NCBI GenBank assembly: GCA_002293665.1
Contig: DBDQ01000123.1
Span: 325 to 6,179 of the forward strand
Length of the DNA: 5,855 nucleotides
Reading direction: 5' to 3'
From: Alistipes sp. UBA928
Lineage (GTDB): Bacteria; Bacteroidota; Bacteroidia; Bacteroidales; Rikenellaceae
Part shown: positions 1 to 5,855 of the stretch, piece by piece
Numbering within the stretch: the stretch's first letter is position 1
How the letters are laid out: each line of letters opens with the position of its first letter
The notes under the pieces: model-generated
What the model was told of the DNA's origin: nothing
The model's input: only the letters and a program-made list of their open reading frames with translations
The model's database searches: none
Translations under genes and position numbers: made by a program

Positions 1-274
1 CCTCACCTGCCGCCTCGAAAAGGCAGCCTCCTACGCCGAAATTTGCGCCGCCGTCAAGGCCGCCGCGGAAGGCGAACTGAAAGGGATCCTCGGTTACACC
101 GAAGACGAAGTGGTTTCGGCAGACTTCATCGGCGAAGCCCGTACCTCGGTGTTCGACGCCAAAGCGGGAATCTCGCTCAACGGCAACTTCGTGAAACTCG
201 TTTCGTGGTACGACAACGAGTGGGGTTACTCGAACAAGGTGGTCGAGCTGATCCAGCACATGGCTACAGTTTAA
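1..274 (+). CDS. gap: Glyceraldehyde-3-phosphate dehydrogenase, type I, C-terminal part (5' end outside window)
   Basis: This is the last 90 codons of a phosphorylating GAPDH, the cytoplasmic glycolytic enzyme that converts glyceraldehyde 3-phosphate, NAD+ and phosphate to 1,3-bisphosphoglycerate. The reading frame starts at base 2 and ends at TAA 272-274. Visible family signatures, in order, are the LTCRLEK strand of the catalytic domain, the ELKGILGYTEDEVVSADFIG segment, RTSVFDAKAGISLN, and the near-invariant WYDNEWGYSNKVVELI close to the C-terminus. The active-site Cys and the NAD-binding domain lie upstream of the window. The stop codon is embedded in the stem of the following terminator, so the gene ends directly in its own transcription stop. 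It converges with tsaD and is not in an operon with anything in the window. The family assignment is secure; which gap paralogue this is cannot be told. Confidence 0.95.
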   Translation, partial: LTCRLEKAASYAEICAAVKAAAEGELKGILGYTEDEVVSADFIGEARTSVFDAKAGISLNGNFVKLVSWYDNEWGYSNKVVELIQHMATV

Positions 275-314
275 ATGAAAAAGACCGACTGTTAAGTCGG
301 TCTTTTTCATTTAA
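271..314. terminator. Bidirectional intrinsic terminator between convergent gap and tsaD
   Basis: Perfect inverted repeat: left arm 271-290, loop GTTA 291-294, right arm 295-314, giving 20 bp with no mismatch. The GC core GACCGACT/AGTCGGTC is flanked by an A-tract on the left and TTTTT on the right, so either strand reads as a hairpin followed by a U-rich tail. The left arm includes the gap stop codon. It is placed to end gap from the left and tsaD from the right, although tsaD transcripts would first cross the heptamer repeat. Confidence 0.93.
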
Positions 315-315
315 T

Positions 316-404
316 AATTACGAATTACGAGTTACGAATTACGTCTGCGCGGATTTTTTTATCGCGTTAGCTGATTCGTAATTCGTAATTTTTAATTTGT
401 AATT
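316..404. repeat. Inverted repeat with arms of four tandem heptamers (AATTACG / CGTAATT)
   Basis: The left arm is four contiguous 7-mers: AATTACG at 316-322, AATTACG at 323-329, AGTTACG at 330-336 and AATTACG at 337-343. The right arm is four contiguous 7-mers in inverse orientation: CGTAATT at 377-383, CGTAATT at 384-390, TTTAATT at 391-397 and TGTAATT at 398-404. The arms are 28 nt each and pair at 24 of 28 positions around a 33-nt centre (344-376) that carries a run of seven T and two CGCG tetramers. The right arm reaches the first base of the tsaD stop complement (404-406). Together with the terminator it fills the whole convergent spacer. No open reading frame fits here. It may be a dispersed intergenic repeat or an extra hairpin at the tsaD 3' end. 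The structure is directly visible; its function is unknown. Confidence 0.85.
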
Positions 405-1423
405 CACCCTCGGGTGAAAGGGGCGACGTCGAGGGAGGAGAAACGGCCGGCGGCGCGGAGGAAGTGGCCGGCGGCGGCGATCATGGCGGCGTTGTCGGTG
501 GTGAAGCGCGGGGGCGGGAGGAACACCTGCCAGCCGCGTTTTTTACCCTCGGCTGTGAGTGCGTCCCGCAGGCCCGAGTTGGCGGAGACGCCGCCTGCCG
601 CCGCGATGCTTCGTATTCCGAACTGCCGTGCCGCTTTCACTAACTTGTACATGAGCGTGTCGACTATGGCGCGCTGTAACGACGCGCAAAGGTCGGCTTT
701 GTTCTTCTCAATGAAACCGGGGTCGGTCGCCATGCTGTCGCGCAGAAAATAGAGGAACGATGTCTTCAGGCCGCTGAAACTGTAATTGAGTCCTGCTACG
801 CGCGGTTGGGCGAAAGCGAAACGACCGGGATCGCCCTCTCGTGCCAGTCTGTCTATTACCGGGCCGCCGGGATAGGGCAGGCCCATGACTTTGGCGCACT
901 TGTCGAACGCTTCGCCTGCGGCGTCGTCGATAGTCGAGCCCACGGTCTCCATTTCGAGCGGCGAGCGCACCACCACGATGCGCGTGTGTCCGCCCGACAC
1001 GAGCAGGCACAGGAACGGGAACGGAGGGTGGGGCAGAGGCTCGGCGGGAAGGTCGATGAAGTGCGACAGGATGTGGCCGCGAAGGTGGTCGACCTCCACG
1101 AGAGGTATTCCGTGCGACAGCGAGAGCCCTTTTGCGAACGAGACCCCCACGAGCAACGAGCCCAGCAGTCCGGGGCCGCGCGTGAAGGCTATGGCGTCGA
1201 GATCGGCCACGGAGACACCGGCCTCCTTGAGGGCGGTGTCGACAACGGGGACGATGTTTTGCTGGTGGGCACGCGAAGCGAGTTCGGGGATCACTCCGCC
1301 GAAACGCATGTGGACATCCTGCGAGGCGATGACGCTCGACATCAGCCGTGTGCCGCGCAGAACCGCCGCCGAGGTGTCGTCGCACGAAGATTCTATACCT
1401 AAAATCAGTTCCCCGTTATCCAT
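404..1423 (-). CDS. tsaD: tRNA N6-adenosine threonylcarbamoyltransferase TsaD (Kae1/YgjD/Qri7 family)
   Basis: Transfers the threonylcarbamoyl group from threonylcarbamoyl-AMP (made by TsaC) to A37 of ANN-decoding tRNAs, forming t6A; in bacteria it works with TsaB and TsaE in the cytoplasm. The protein is 339 aa, the normal bacterial size. Landmarks: N-terminal LGIESSCDDTS (residues 8-18) of the ASKHA fold; TRGPGLLGSLLVG (81-93); metal-binding His113 and His117 in VDHLRGH; SGGHT (143-147); DDAAGEAFDKCAKVMGLPYPGG (from 166); YSFSGLKT (214-221); AAGGVSANSGLR (275-286); FTTDNAAMIA (307-316), whose Asp310 is the C-terminal metal ligand. All key residues are present. The start at 1421-1423 was chosen because the family begins a few residues before LGIESS; the open frame further upstream translates into non-TsaD sequence inside tamB. 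There is no Shine-Dalgarno, as usual in Bacteroidetes. The gene is divergent from tamB, convergent with gap, and stops at TGA (complement of 404-406). Confidence 0.97.
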   Translation of the reverse strand: MDNGELILGIESSCDDTSAAVLRGTRLMSSVIASQDVHMRFGGVIPELASRAHQQNIVPVVDTALKEAGVSVADLDAIAFTRGPGLLGSLLVGVSFAKGLSLSHGIPLVEVDHLRGHILSHFIDLPAEPLPHPPFPFLCLLVSGGHTRIVVVRSPLEMETVGSTIDDAAGEAFDKCAKVMGLPYPGGPVIDRLAREGDPGRFAFAQPRVAGLNYSFSGLKTSFLYFLRDSMATDPGFIEKNKADLCASLQRAIVDTLMYKLVKAARQFGIRSIAAAGGVSANSGLRDALTAEGKKRGWQVFLPPPRFTTDNAAMIAAAGHFLRAAGRFSSLDVAPFTRG

Positions 1424-1440
1424 GTGGATAATATATCTTT

Positions 1441-1448
1441 CAAAAATA
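1441..1448 (-). promoter_or_regulatory. Putative tsaD promoter, Bacteroidetes -7 box TATTTTTG
   Basis: Read on the minus strand, 1448-1441 is TATTTTTG, an exact match to the Bacteroidetes housekeeping -7 consensus TAnnTTTG. A TTTG (-33-like) lies upstream at 1475-1472 on the same strand with a 23-bp spacer, at the long end of the usual range; it sits inside the first codons of tamB. Transcription would start near 1435, giving a leader of roughly 11 nt before the tsaD ATG. Consensus and spacing are established knowledge; use of the site is inferred. Confidence 0.6.
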
Positions 1449-1450
1449 GC

Positions 1451-1458
1451 TACTTTTG
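1451..1458 (+). promoter_or_regulatory. Putative tamB promoter, Bacteroidetes -7 box TACTTTTG
   Basis: TACTTTTG at 1451-1458 matches the TAnnTTTG consensus exactly. No good TTTG -33 box is visible at 19-23 bp upstream; the nearest is a poor GTGG at 1424-1427, over the tsaD start codon. With a start site about 5-7 nt past the box, the transcript would begin around 1463-1465, only a few nt before the ATG at 1467, so the mRNA would be leaderless or nearly so. It faces away from the tsaD box with only GC (1449-1450) between them. Confidence 0.55.
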
Positions 1459-1466
1459 TAGATTCG

Positions 1467-4400
1467 ATGGGCAAAGTTATAAAAAATGTCGTGAAAACCG
1501 TCGTGGCGGTGGTGAGCGGGTTGCTGTTGGCGCTGCTCGTGTTGCCGTTGGTGTTGTCGCTGTTGGTGAGTGTGCCGGCGGTGCAGAATGGCATTGTCGA
1601 CTGGTTGGCGGGGCGTTTGTCGGAGAGGATCGGCACCACGGTCTCGATCGACCGCGTGAAGGTGAACCTCATCAACAGGGTCGAGGTAGAGGGTTTCTAC
1701 GTCGAGGATTTCGGCGGCGACACACTGCTGTATGTCCCGCGTCTGGTGGCGCCCATAGAAGACCTCGGGCTGGGGGACGGCACGCTCACCTTCGGTCGGG
1801 TGGGTCTCTCGGGGGCACAACTGTGGCTGAGGAAAGGGAGCAGGGATGAGCAGATGAACATAAGCCGGGTGGTAGACTCGATCCGGAGCGGCCCTTCGAA
1901 CCCCGACTCGCGGTTCCGCATGCGGATAGGGGCGATAGAGGCCGACAGCCTCTCCTTTGGCCTGTTTCGCGGTGACAGGGAGCGGCGCGATGCGGGGGTC
2001 GACTTTACTCGTTTCGTGATGGGCGATATTCACGCGCGGGTCGACGATTTCGAGATCGCGGGCGACACCATACGAATGGAGATCAATTCGCTTAGAGGAG
2101 CGGAGCGCAGCGGTTGGACGATGGATAACCTGGAGGCTCGTTCTTTGGTGGTGTCGCGCGGGGCGGTGACGCTGTCGGGTGTTGATATTCGCTCCGAGGG
2201 GTCGCAGTTGAGGCTGCCGGCGATAAGGCTGGTGAGTGCCGACAGGGAGTGGGCCGACTTCGGCGAGTTCTCCGACAGTGTGGCGATGGGGATCACCATG
2301 CATCCTTCGCGTGTGACGAGCGATCTGGTGGGGGTATTCCTGCCGGCGGTGCGTGAGTGGGGAATCACTCTCGATGACGTGACATTGGCTACGCAAGGAG
2401 TGTTGGCGCGATTCGAGGGGGGAATCGAGAGGGCGCGAACGCTCGGAACGACCTTTGCGCTTGACTTCACGAGCCGCGGATTACCCCATTTCCGGGATGC
2501 GTGGTTCGATGTGAAACTCTCGCAGTTGGAGAGCTCGGGGCGGGATGTGGCGACCCTTGCGGGATCGGTGAGAGGGGAAGAAATTACGGATCGTCTTGCG
2601 GCTGTGATCTCGCGGTTGGGCGATATTTCGCTCACGGGAGAGGCTTCGGGAGGTCTGAACGATTTCACCGCTTCGGGTGCTTTGCACACCGGAGCCGGGG
2701 ATGCCGGCCTTGCGGCCCGAATAACCATGGTCGAGGAGGGGGGTTCGATCGACGGTACGGTATCCACCGGCAGGTTCGATCTCGGGCGGATACTGGCTGT
2801 GGAAGACGCGGGAGCGCTGACCGGGGTTTTTTCCGTGGCGGGAGAGGTGAGCGATAATATACGGGGAACGATACACGGAGAGATAGAGAGATTGGGGTTC
2901 AGGGACTATATATACACGGGTCTCACGGTCGACGGAGAGATCGGCGGCCGGGAGTACGGGTTGGAGGCGGCGGTTCGTGATCCGGCTCTTACGGCCGATC
3001 TCGGTGCAACGCTCGACCGGTCGGGCGCCACGCCGCGATTGACAGTCGATCTCGACCTCGACAGGGCCGATCTCGCCGCCATGCATCTCGACAGGAACGA
3101 CTCGGTGTCGCTTCTTACCGCCCGGCTTGTGGGCAGGGTGAGCGGCGCGGGGCTCGACGATGCGAACGGCACCGTGGAGGTGCGCGATCTGACTTACAGG
3201 TCGGGGGGCGGGATGGTCGACACTCCGCAGGTGGAACTTACCGCGCAAAGCGACGGTACAGGCAAGGTGCTCGAACTGAAGTCGGAGTTTGTCGACGCTG
3301 TGTTCAGGAGCCGCACCGGCTATCGCGACATGCTGTCCTACCTCGGGAGCTTTTTGCAGCGATACATCCCGCTGCCGGGGCTCGGGGAGGTGGCAAGCGG
3401 ATTGATGCCTCCCGACGGGGGAAACCCCGCTGCCGCCACGAACTACTCGATAGTCAGCGTCAGGGTGAAAGATATGGAACCTCTGCTGGCCGCCCTCGCC
3501 CCCGGTGCGGCCATCGGACGGGATACCGAGGGGAGATTCATGTTCAATCCCTACACCGGCAGTTTCTCGCTTCGGGCCAACAGCTCGTTCGTGGAGTGGG
3601 GCAGGATGCTGGCCGCCGACGTAGAGGTGACGGCCGACAATGCCGCCGACTCGCTCACGGTTCATATCTCGGGTAACGATGTATACTCGCCCAGGGGGGT
3701 GGTGCGGCGTATGGAGCTCCACGGCGGGGCGAAAGTGAGACAACGGGTCGACGTGGTGCTTGACGGGAAGGTGTGGCGTGTGGCTGCCGACTCGGTGGGT
3801 TTTGCCGACGGAAGGATGGGCCTGACGGGGCTGAGTCTCTTCAGGGCCGATACTCCGGGGCAGAGGATGACCGCAAGCGGGGTGGTGTCGTACCGGCAGT
3901 CGGATACGCTGCACGTGAGATTTAACCGGTTCGACCTCTCGCCGTTGGGGCGATTGGTGCGCGGACGGGGGATCGACCTTGCGGGCCGGGCGACGGGATG
4001 GCTCGATGTGGCGGGGGTGATGGAGAATCCCGGGATAGATGCCGACATAGAGCTGCGCGATCTGGTCGTCGAAGGCCACGCGGGGCCGCCCATGCGATTC
4101 GAGAGCCATCCGGCGGATGAGGGAGGCGTGCGTTTCGGGTTGGTCAACGAACGCTCGGGCGACGCTTTGGTGCGCGGTTCGCTCTCGCCGCGAGGGGAGA
4201 TCGACGCGTCGATGAGGGTCGAATCGGTGGATGCGGGGCTGCTCGATCCGCTGGTAGGCGACATTCTCGACCGAACGGAAGGGATCGCATCGGCCGAACT
4301 TAAGCTCGGCGGGACTTTGCGCGACCTGAGAGCCGACGGGCATATCGACGTTCCGCGACTGGCCACAACCATTGCTTATACGGGTGTGAGATATAGTGTG

Positions 4401-5213
4401 GAGGGGGCGCGAATAGGAGTGGTGAACTCGGTGCTCGACCTGCCTTCCACGCCCGTTGCGGGTACAGGGGGCACCGGTGAGATAGGTATGAGGATCGACC
4501 TGGGCAATTTCCGCGATATAGGCGTCGAGATAGAGGCCCGCACCAACGGTATGCTCGTGTTCGACACCGATCCGGGCGACAGCGAGGCGTTCTACGGACG
4601 CGTCTTTGCCACGGGAACGGCAGGAATACGGTCGGGAAGGATGGGGACACGCATCGACATCTCGGCACGCACCGACGCAGGTACGCAGTTCCATCTGCCG
4701 CTCAACGCCAAAAGCAACGTTTCGTGGGCCGATTTCGTGGTCTTTGCCGACCACGGCGCCGCGGCCGATACCACCGATGTGCTGGCACGAAAAAGGCTCG
4801 CCTACGAGCGAAGACTTGCGGGCAGCAGCGGCGCCGCGGGCACGGGCGGGGCGCGGAGGACCAAACCGCTCGAACTGAACCTCACGGCCAGTGTCACTCC
4901 CGCCGCCGAGGTGCACATGCTCATCGACCCCAATCTGGGACAGGGCATAGCGGCACGGGGCGAAGGGGTGATAGACATGAGGATAAATCCGACCATCGAC
5001 CTGTTTACGATGACGGGGGACTACTCCATCTCCGACGGGAAGTTCGACTTCTCGATGATGGATGTCTTCAACAAGGACTTTACCATCTCGCCGGGAAGCA
5101 CCCTCCGCTGGTCGGGCGCGCCGGAAGACGCCCTGCTGAACGTCAAGGCCGCCTGGCGTCTGCGCACGTCGTTGCTGCCGCTCGTCGGCGAAGGGAGTTC
5201 GTTCGTTTCCTGA
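1467..5213 (+). CDS. tamB: Translocation/assembly module protein TamB (DUF490/AsmA-like), cut by in-frame TGA
   Basis: Large envelope-biogenesis protein of the TamB family, inferred to anchor in the inner membrane and bridge the periplasm to a BamA/TamA-type (TamL in Bacteroidetes) outer-membrane partner; relatives are implicated in outer-membrane protein assembly and lipid transport. Up to the TGA it is 1248 aa. The start at 1467 gives a short basic end (MGKVIKNVVK) and one hydrophobic segment (about residues 11-35), then an AsmA-like entry (RLSERIGTTVSIDRVKVNLIN). About 1000 residues of repetitive beta-rich sequence follow (groove-forming Taps/AsmA repeats by family knowledge). The C-terminal TamB domain begins near residue 1044 (GRVFATGTAGIRSGRM), is interrupted at about 1108-1134 by a charged, Gly/Ala-rich linker, and resumes with KPLELNLTASVTPAAEVHMLIDP, GVIDMRINPTIDLFTMTGDY and NKDFTISPGSTLRWSG. 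TGA at 5211-5213 stops it at codon 1249, within this domain, yet the same frame continues with the missing part. Divergent from tsaD; 43 bp separate the two starts. Confidence 0.88.
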   Translation: MGKVIKNVVKTVVAVVSGLLLALLVLPLVLSLLVSVPAVQNGIVDWLAGRLSERIGTTVSIDRVKVNLINRVEVEGFYVEDFGGDTLLYVPRLVAPIEDLGLGDGTLTFGRVGLSGAQLWLRKGSRDEQMNISRVVDSIRSGPSNPDSRFRMRIGAIEADSLSFGLFRGDRERRDAGVDFTRFVMGDIHARVDDFEIAGDTIRMEINSLRGAERSGWTMDNLEARSLVVSRGAVTLSGVDIRSEGSQLRLPAIRLVSADREWADFGEFSDSVAMGITMHPSRVTSDLVGVFLPAVREWGITLDDVTLATQGVLARFEGGIERARTLGTTFALDFTSRGLPHFRDAWFDVKLSQLESSGRDVATLAGSVRGEEITDRLAAVISRLGDISLTGEASGGLNDFTASGALHTGAGDAGLAARITMVEEGGSIDGTVSTGRFDLGRILAVEDAGALTGVFSVAGEVSDNIRGTIHGEIERLGFRDYIYTGLTVDGEIGGREYGLEAAVRDPALTADLGATLDRSGATPRLTVDLDLDRADLAAMHLDRNDSVSLLTARLVGRVSGAGLDDANGTVEVRDLTYRSGGGMVDTPQVELTAQSDGTGKVLELKSEFVDAVFRSRTGYRDMLSYLGSFLQRYIPLPGLGEVASGLMPPDGGNPAAATNYSIVSVRVKDMEPLLAALAPGAAIGRDTEGRFMFNPYTGSFSLRANSSFVEWGRMLAADVEVTADNAADSLTVHISGNDVYSPRGVVRRMELHGGAKVRQRVDVVLDGKVWRVAADSVGFADGRMGLTGLSLFRADTPGQRMTASGVVSYRQSDTLHVRFNRFDLSPLGRLVRGRGIDLAGRATGWLDVAGVMENPGIDADIELRDLVVEGHAGPPMRFESHPADEGGVRFGLVNERSGDALVRGSLSPRGEIDASMRVESVDAGLLDPLVGDILDRTEGIASAELKLGGTLRDLRADGHIDVPRLATTIAYTGVRYSVEGARIGVVNSVLDLPSTPVAGTGGTGEIGMRIDLGNFRDIGVEIEARTNGMLVFDTDPGDSEAFYGRVFATGTAGIRSGRMGTRIDISARTDAGTQFHLPLNAKSNVSWADFVVFADHGAAADTTDVLARKRLAYERRLAGSSGAAGTGGARRTKPLELNLTASVTPAAEVHMLIDPNLGQGIAARGEGVIDMRINPTIDLFTMTGDYSISDGKFDFSMMDVFNKDFTISPGSTLRWSGAPEDALLNVKAAWRLRTSLLPLVGEGSSFVS

Positions 5214-5855
5214 CGCTCCAACGTGCCCGTCGACTGCATACTGCAACTCGCGGGACGCCTCTCCGAGCCTGAAATAACTTTCGACATCGACCTTCCGTCG
5301 GCCGAGCCCGACGCGCGCCTGATAGCCGCCAGCGCCATGAACACACAGGAGTTGAAGAGTATGCAGTTCCTGAGCCTGCTGACCACAGGCAGTTTCGCCA
5401 CGAACAACTCCATAACCGGGCAGAGCGCCACCGCCGGAATGATGGCGACAGGCGCTTTCGGGTTCGACATCCTGACCAACCAGATCAACAACTTCCTTTC
5501 GAGCGACGACTACGACATCTACTTCCGCTACCGGCCACAGGATAGTTTCGACAAGAGCGAGTTCGACATGGGTTTTTCGACGAGCCTGCTGGGCAACCGT
5601 CTGCAACTTGAGATAGAGGGCAACTATGTGGACGACCGCAAGGAGACGAGCGTGGGGACTTCGAACGCGACGAATCTCGCCGGCGACGTCTCGCTCACCT
5701 GGGTGATCGACCGCGCGGGAAACCTGCGCCTGAAGGTCTTTTCGCAGAGTATCGACCGCCTGAACGAAGATCAGGGACGGCAGGAGAGCGGCCTGGGGAT
5801 CTATTACAGGAAAGATTTCGACACCCTGGGTGATATTTTCCGCCGAAATAGTAGT
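5214..5855 (+). pseudogene. tamB: Remainder of the TamB C-terminal domain beyond the in-frame TGA (runs off window)
   Basis: These 214 codons continue the tamB frame directly after TGA 5211-5213 with no further stop and reach the right edge. They encode the end of the TamB/DUF490 domain: RSNVPVDCILQLAGRLSEP (VPVDC at codons 1253-1257), FDIDLPSAEPD (1272 on), AMNTQELKSMQFLSLLTTGSF (MNTQE from 1291), DILTNQINNFLSS, DYDIYFRYRP, the strand-rich FSTSLLGNRLQLEIEGNYV, SNATNLAGDVSLTW (from about 1399) and YYRKDFDTLGDIFRR at the edge. This last motif normally lies close to the protein's C-terminus, so the gene probably ends soon after the window. Nothing looks degraded, and base composition matches the upstream part. 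Either the gene is a very recent nonsense mutant, the TGA is a sequence error, or it is read through. An internal ATG at 5337-5339 exists, but a separately translated fragment is not expected. In E. coli, TamB's C-terminal end is the part that contacts TamA, so losing this piece should matter. Confidence 0.8.

Noticed and set aside
43..381. Plus-strand 112-codon open frame over the gap end and spacer
   Set aside because: It is out of frame with gap, Arg-rich, and runs through the terminator and heptamer repeat; a shadow of gap.
885..1466. Upstream extension of the tamB frame across tsaD
   Set aside because: This part is the antisense of tsaD and has no TamB similarity. The frame is merely open; the basic-plus-hydrophobic N-terminus begins at 1467.
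1422..1466. Alternative tamB start at ATG 1422-1424, overlapping the tsaD start codon (CATG)
   Set aside because: It would add 15 residues (MWIIYLSKIATFVDS) ahead of the basic N-terminal end and would place the start upstream of the best -7 box. It is possible but less consistent than 1467.
1424..1675. N-terminal extension of the tsaD frame by 84 codons into tamB
   Set aside because: The extension is antisense to the tamB signal-anchor region, and TsaD proteins start just before LGIESS. The 339-aa form fits the family length.
5195..5230. A frameshift as the cause of the tamB interruption
   Set aside because: The TamB motifs before (DALLNVKAAW) and after (VPVDCILQL) the TGA are in the same frame, so only a stop codon, not an indel, separates them.
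5211..5257. Selenocysteine insertion at the tamB TGA with a SECIS-like hairpin (arms near 5222-5229 and 5251-5257, inner TGCA/TGCA)
   Set aside because: The stem is short and bulged, lacks a convincing bacterial SECIS apical loop, and TamB has no known redox or selenoprotein role. Weak pairing is expected in GC-rich coding DNA.
2481..5606. A 1041-codon open frame on the minus strand opposite tamB
   Set aside because: It lies wholly antisense to tamB, reads as His/Arg/Pro-rich sequence with no recognisable domain, and is explained by the GC-rich codon use of tamB leaving the opposite frame free of stops. The plus strand has clear family motifs along the same stretch.

Overview
The window looks like chromosomal housekeeping DNA from a GC-rich member of the Bacteroidales, most likely Alistipes/Rikenellaceae-like. 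This rests on the Bacteroidetes-type TsaD and TamB proteins, two exact TAnnTTTG (-7) promoter boxes, the lack of Shine-Dalgarno sequences, and high GC in the coding regions against AT-rich spacers. The genus is an inference; the phylum is fairly secure.

Layout: (1) Positions 1-274 hold the last 90 codons of a type I glyceraldehyde-3-phosphate dehydrogenase (gap), plus strand. (2) Positions 271-404 are an AT-rich convergent spacer. It contains a perfect 20-bp-stem bidirectional terminator, then an unusual inverted repeat whose arms are each four tandem 7-mers of AATTACG type. (3) Positions 404-1423, minus strand, encode complete TsaD (339 aa), the catalytic subunit of tRNA t6A37 synthesis. (4) Positions 1424-1466 form a 43-bp divergent intergenic region. 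Its two -7 boxes lie back to back 2 bp apart in an 18-bp near-palindrome. (5) From 1467 to the right edge, plus strand, runs a long TamB/DUF490 envelope-biogenesis protein that anchors in the inner membrane and spans the periplasm.

The main anomaly is in tamB. An in-frame TGA at 5211-5213 (codon 1249) stops the protein inside its conserved C-terminal domain. The same frame then stays open for 214 more codons to the window edge and encodes the rest of that domain with family motifs intact. No frameshift is involved. The options are a recent nonsense mutation, a sequencing or assembly error, or UGA readthrough (the stop is followed by C, a leaky context). tsaD ends at its normal family length with TGA, so wholesale recoding of UGA is unlikely.

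The genes do not form one pathway. gap is central carbon metabolism, tsaD is tRNA modification and tamB is envelope assembly. tsaD and tamB share a promoter region and could be coupled in transcription; gap and tsaD converge on a shared terminator. I see no mobile element, CRISPR array or RNA gene, and no wholly new system. The observations worth following are the TGA, the symmetric promoter and the heptamer repeat.
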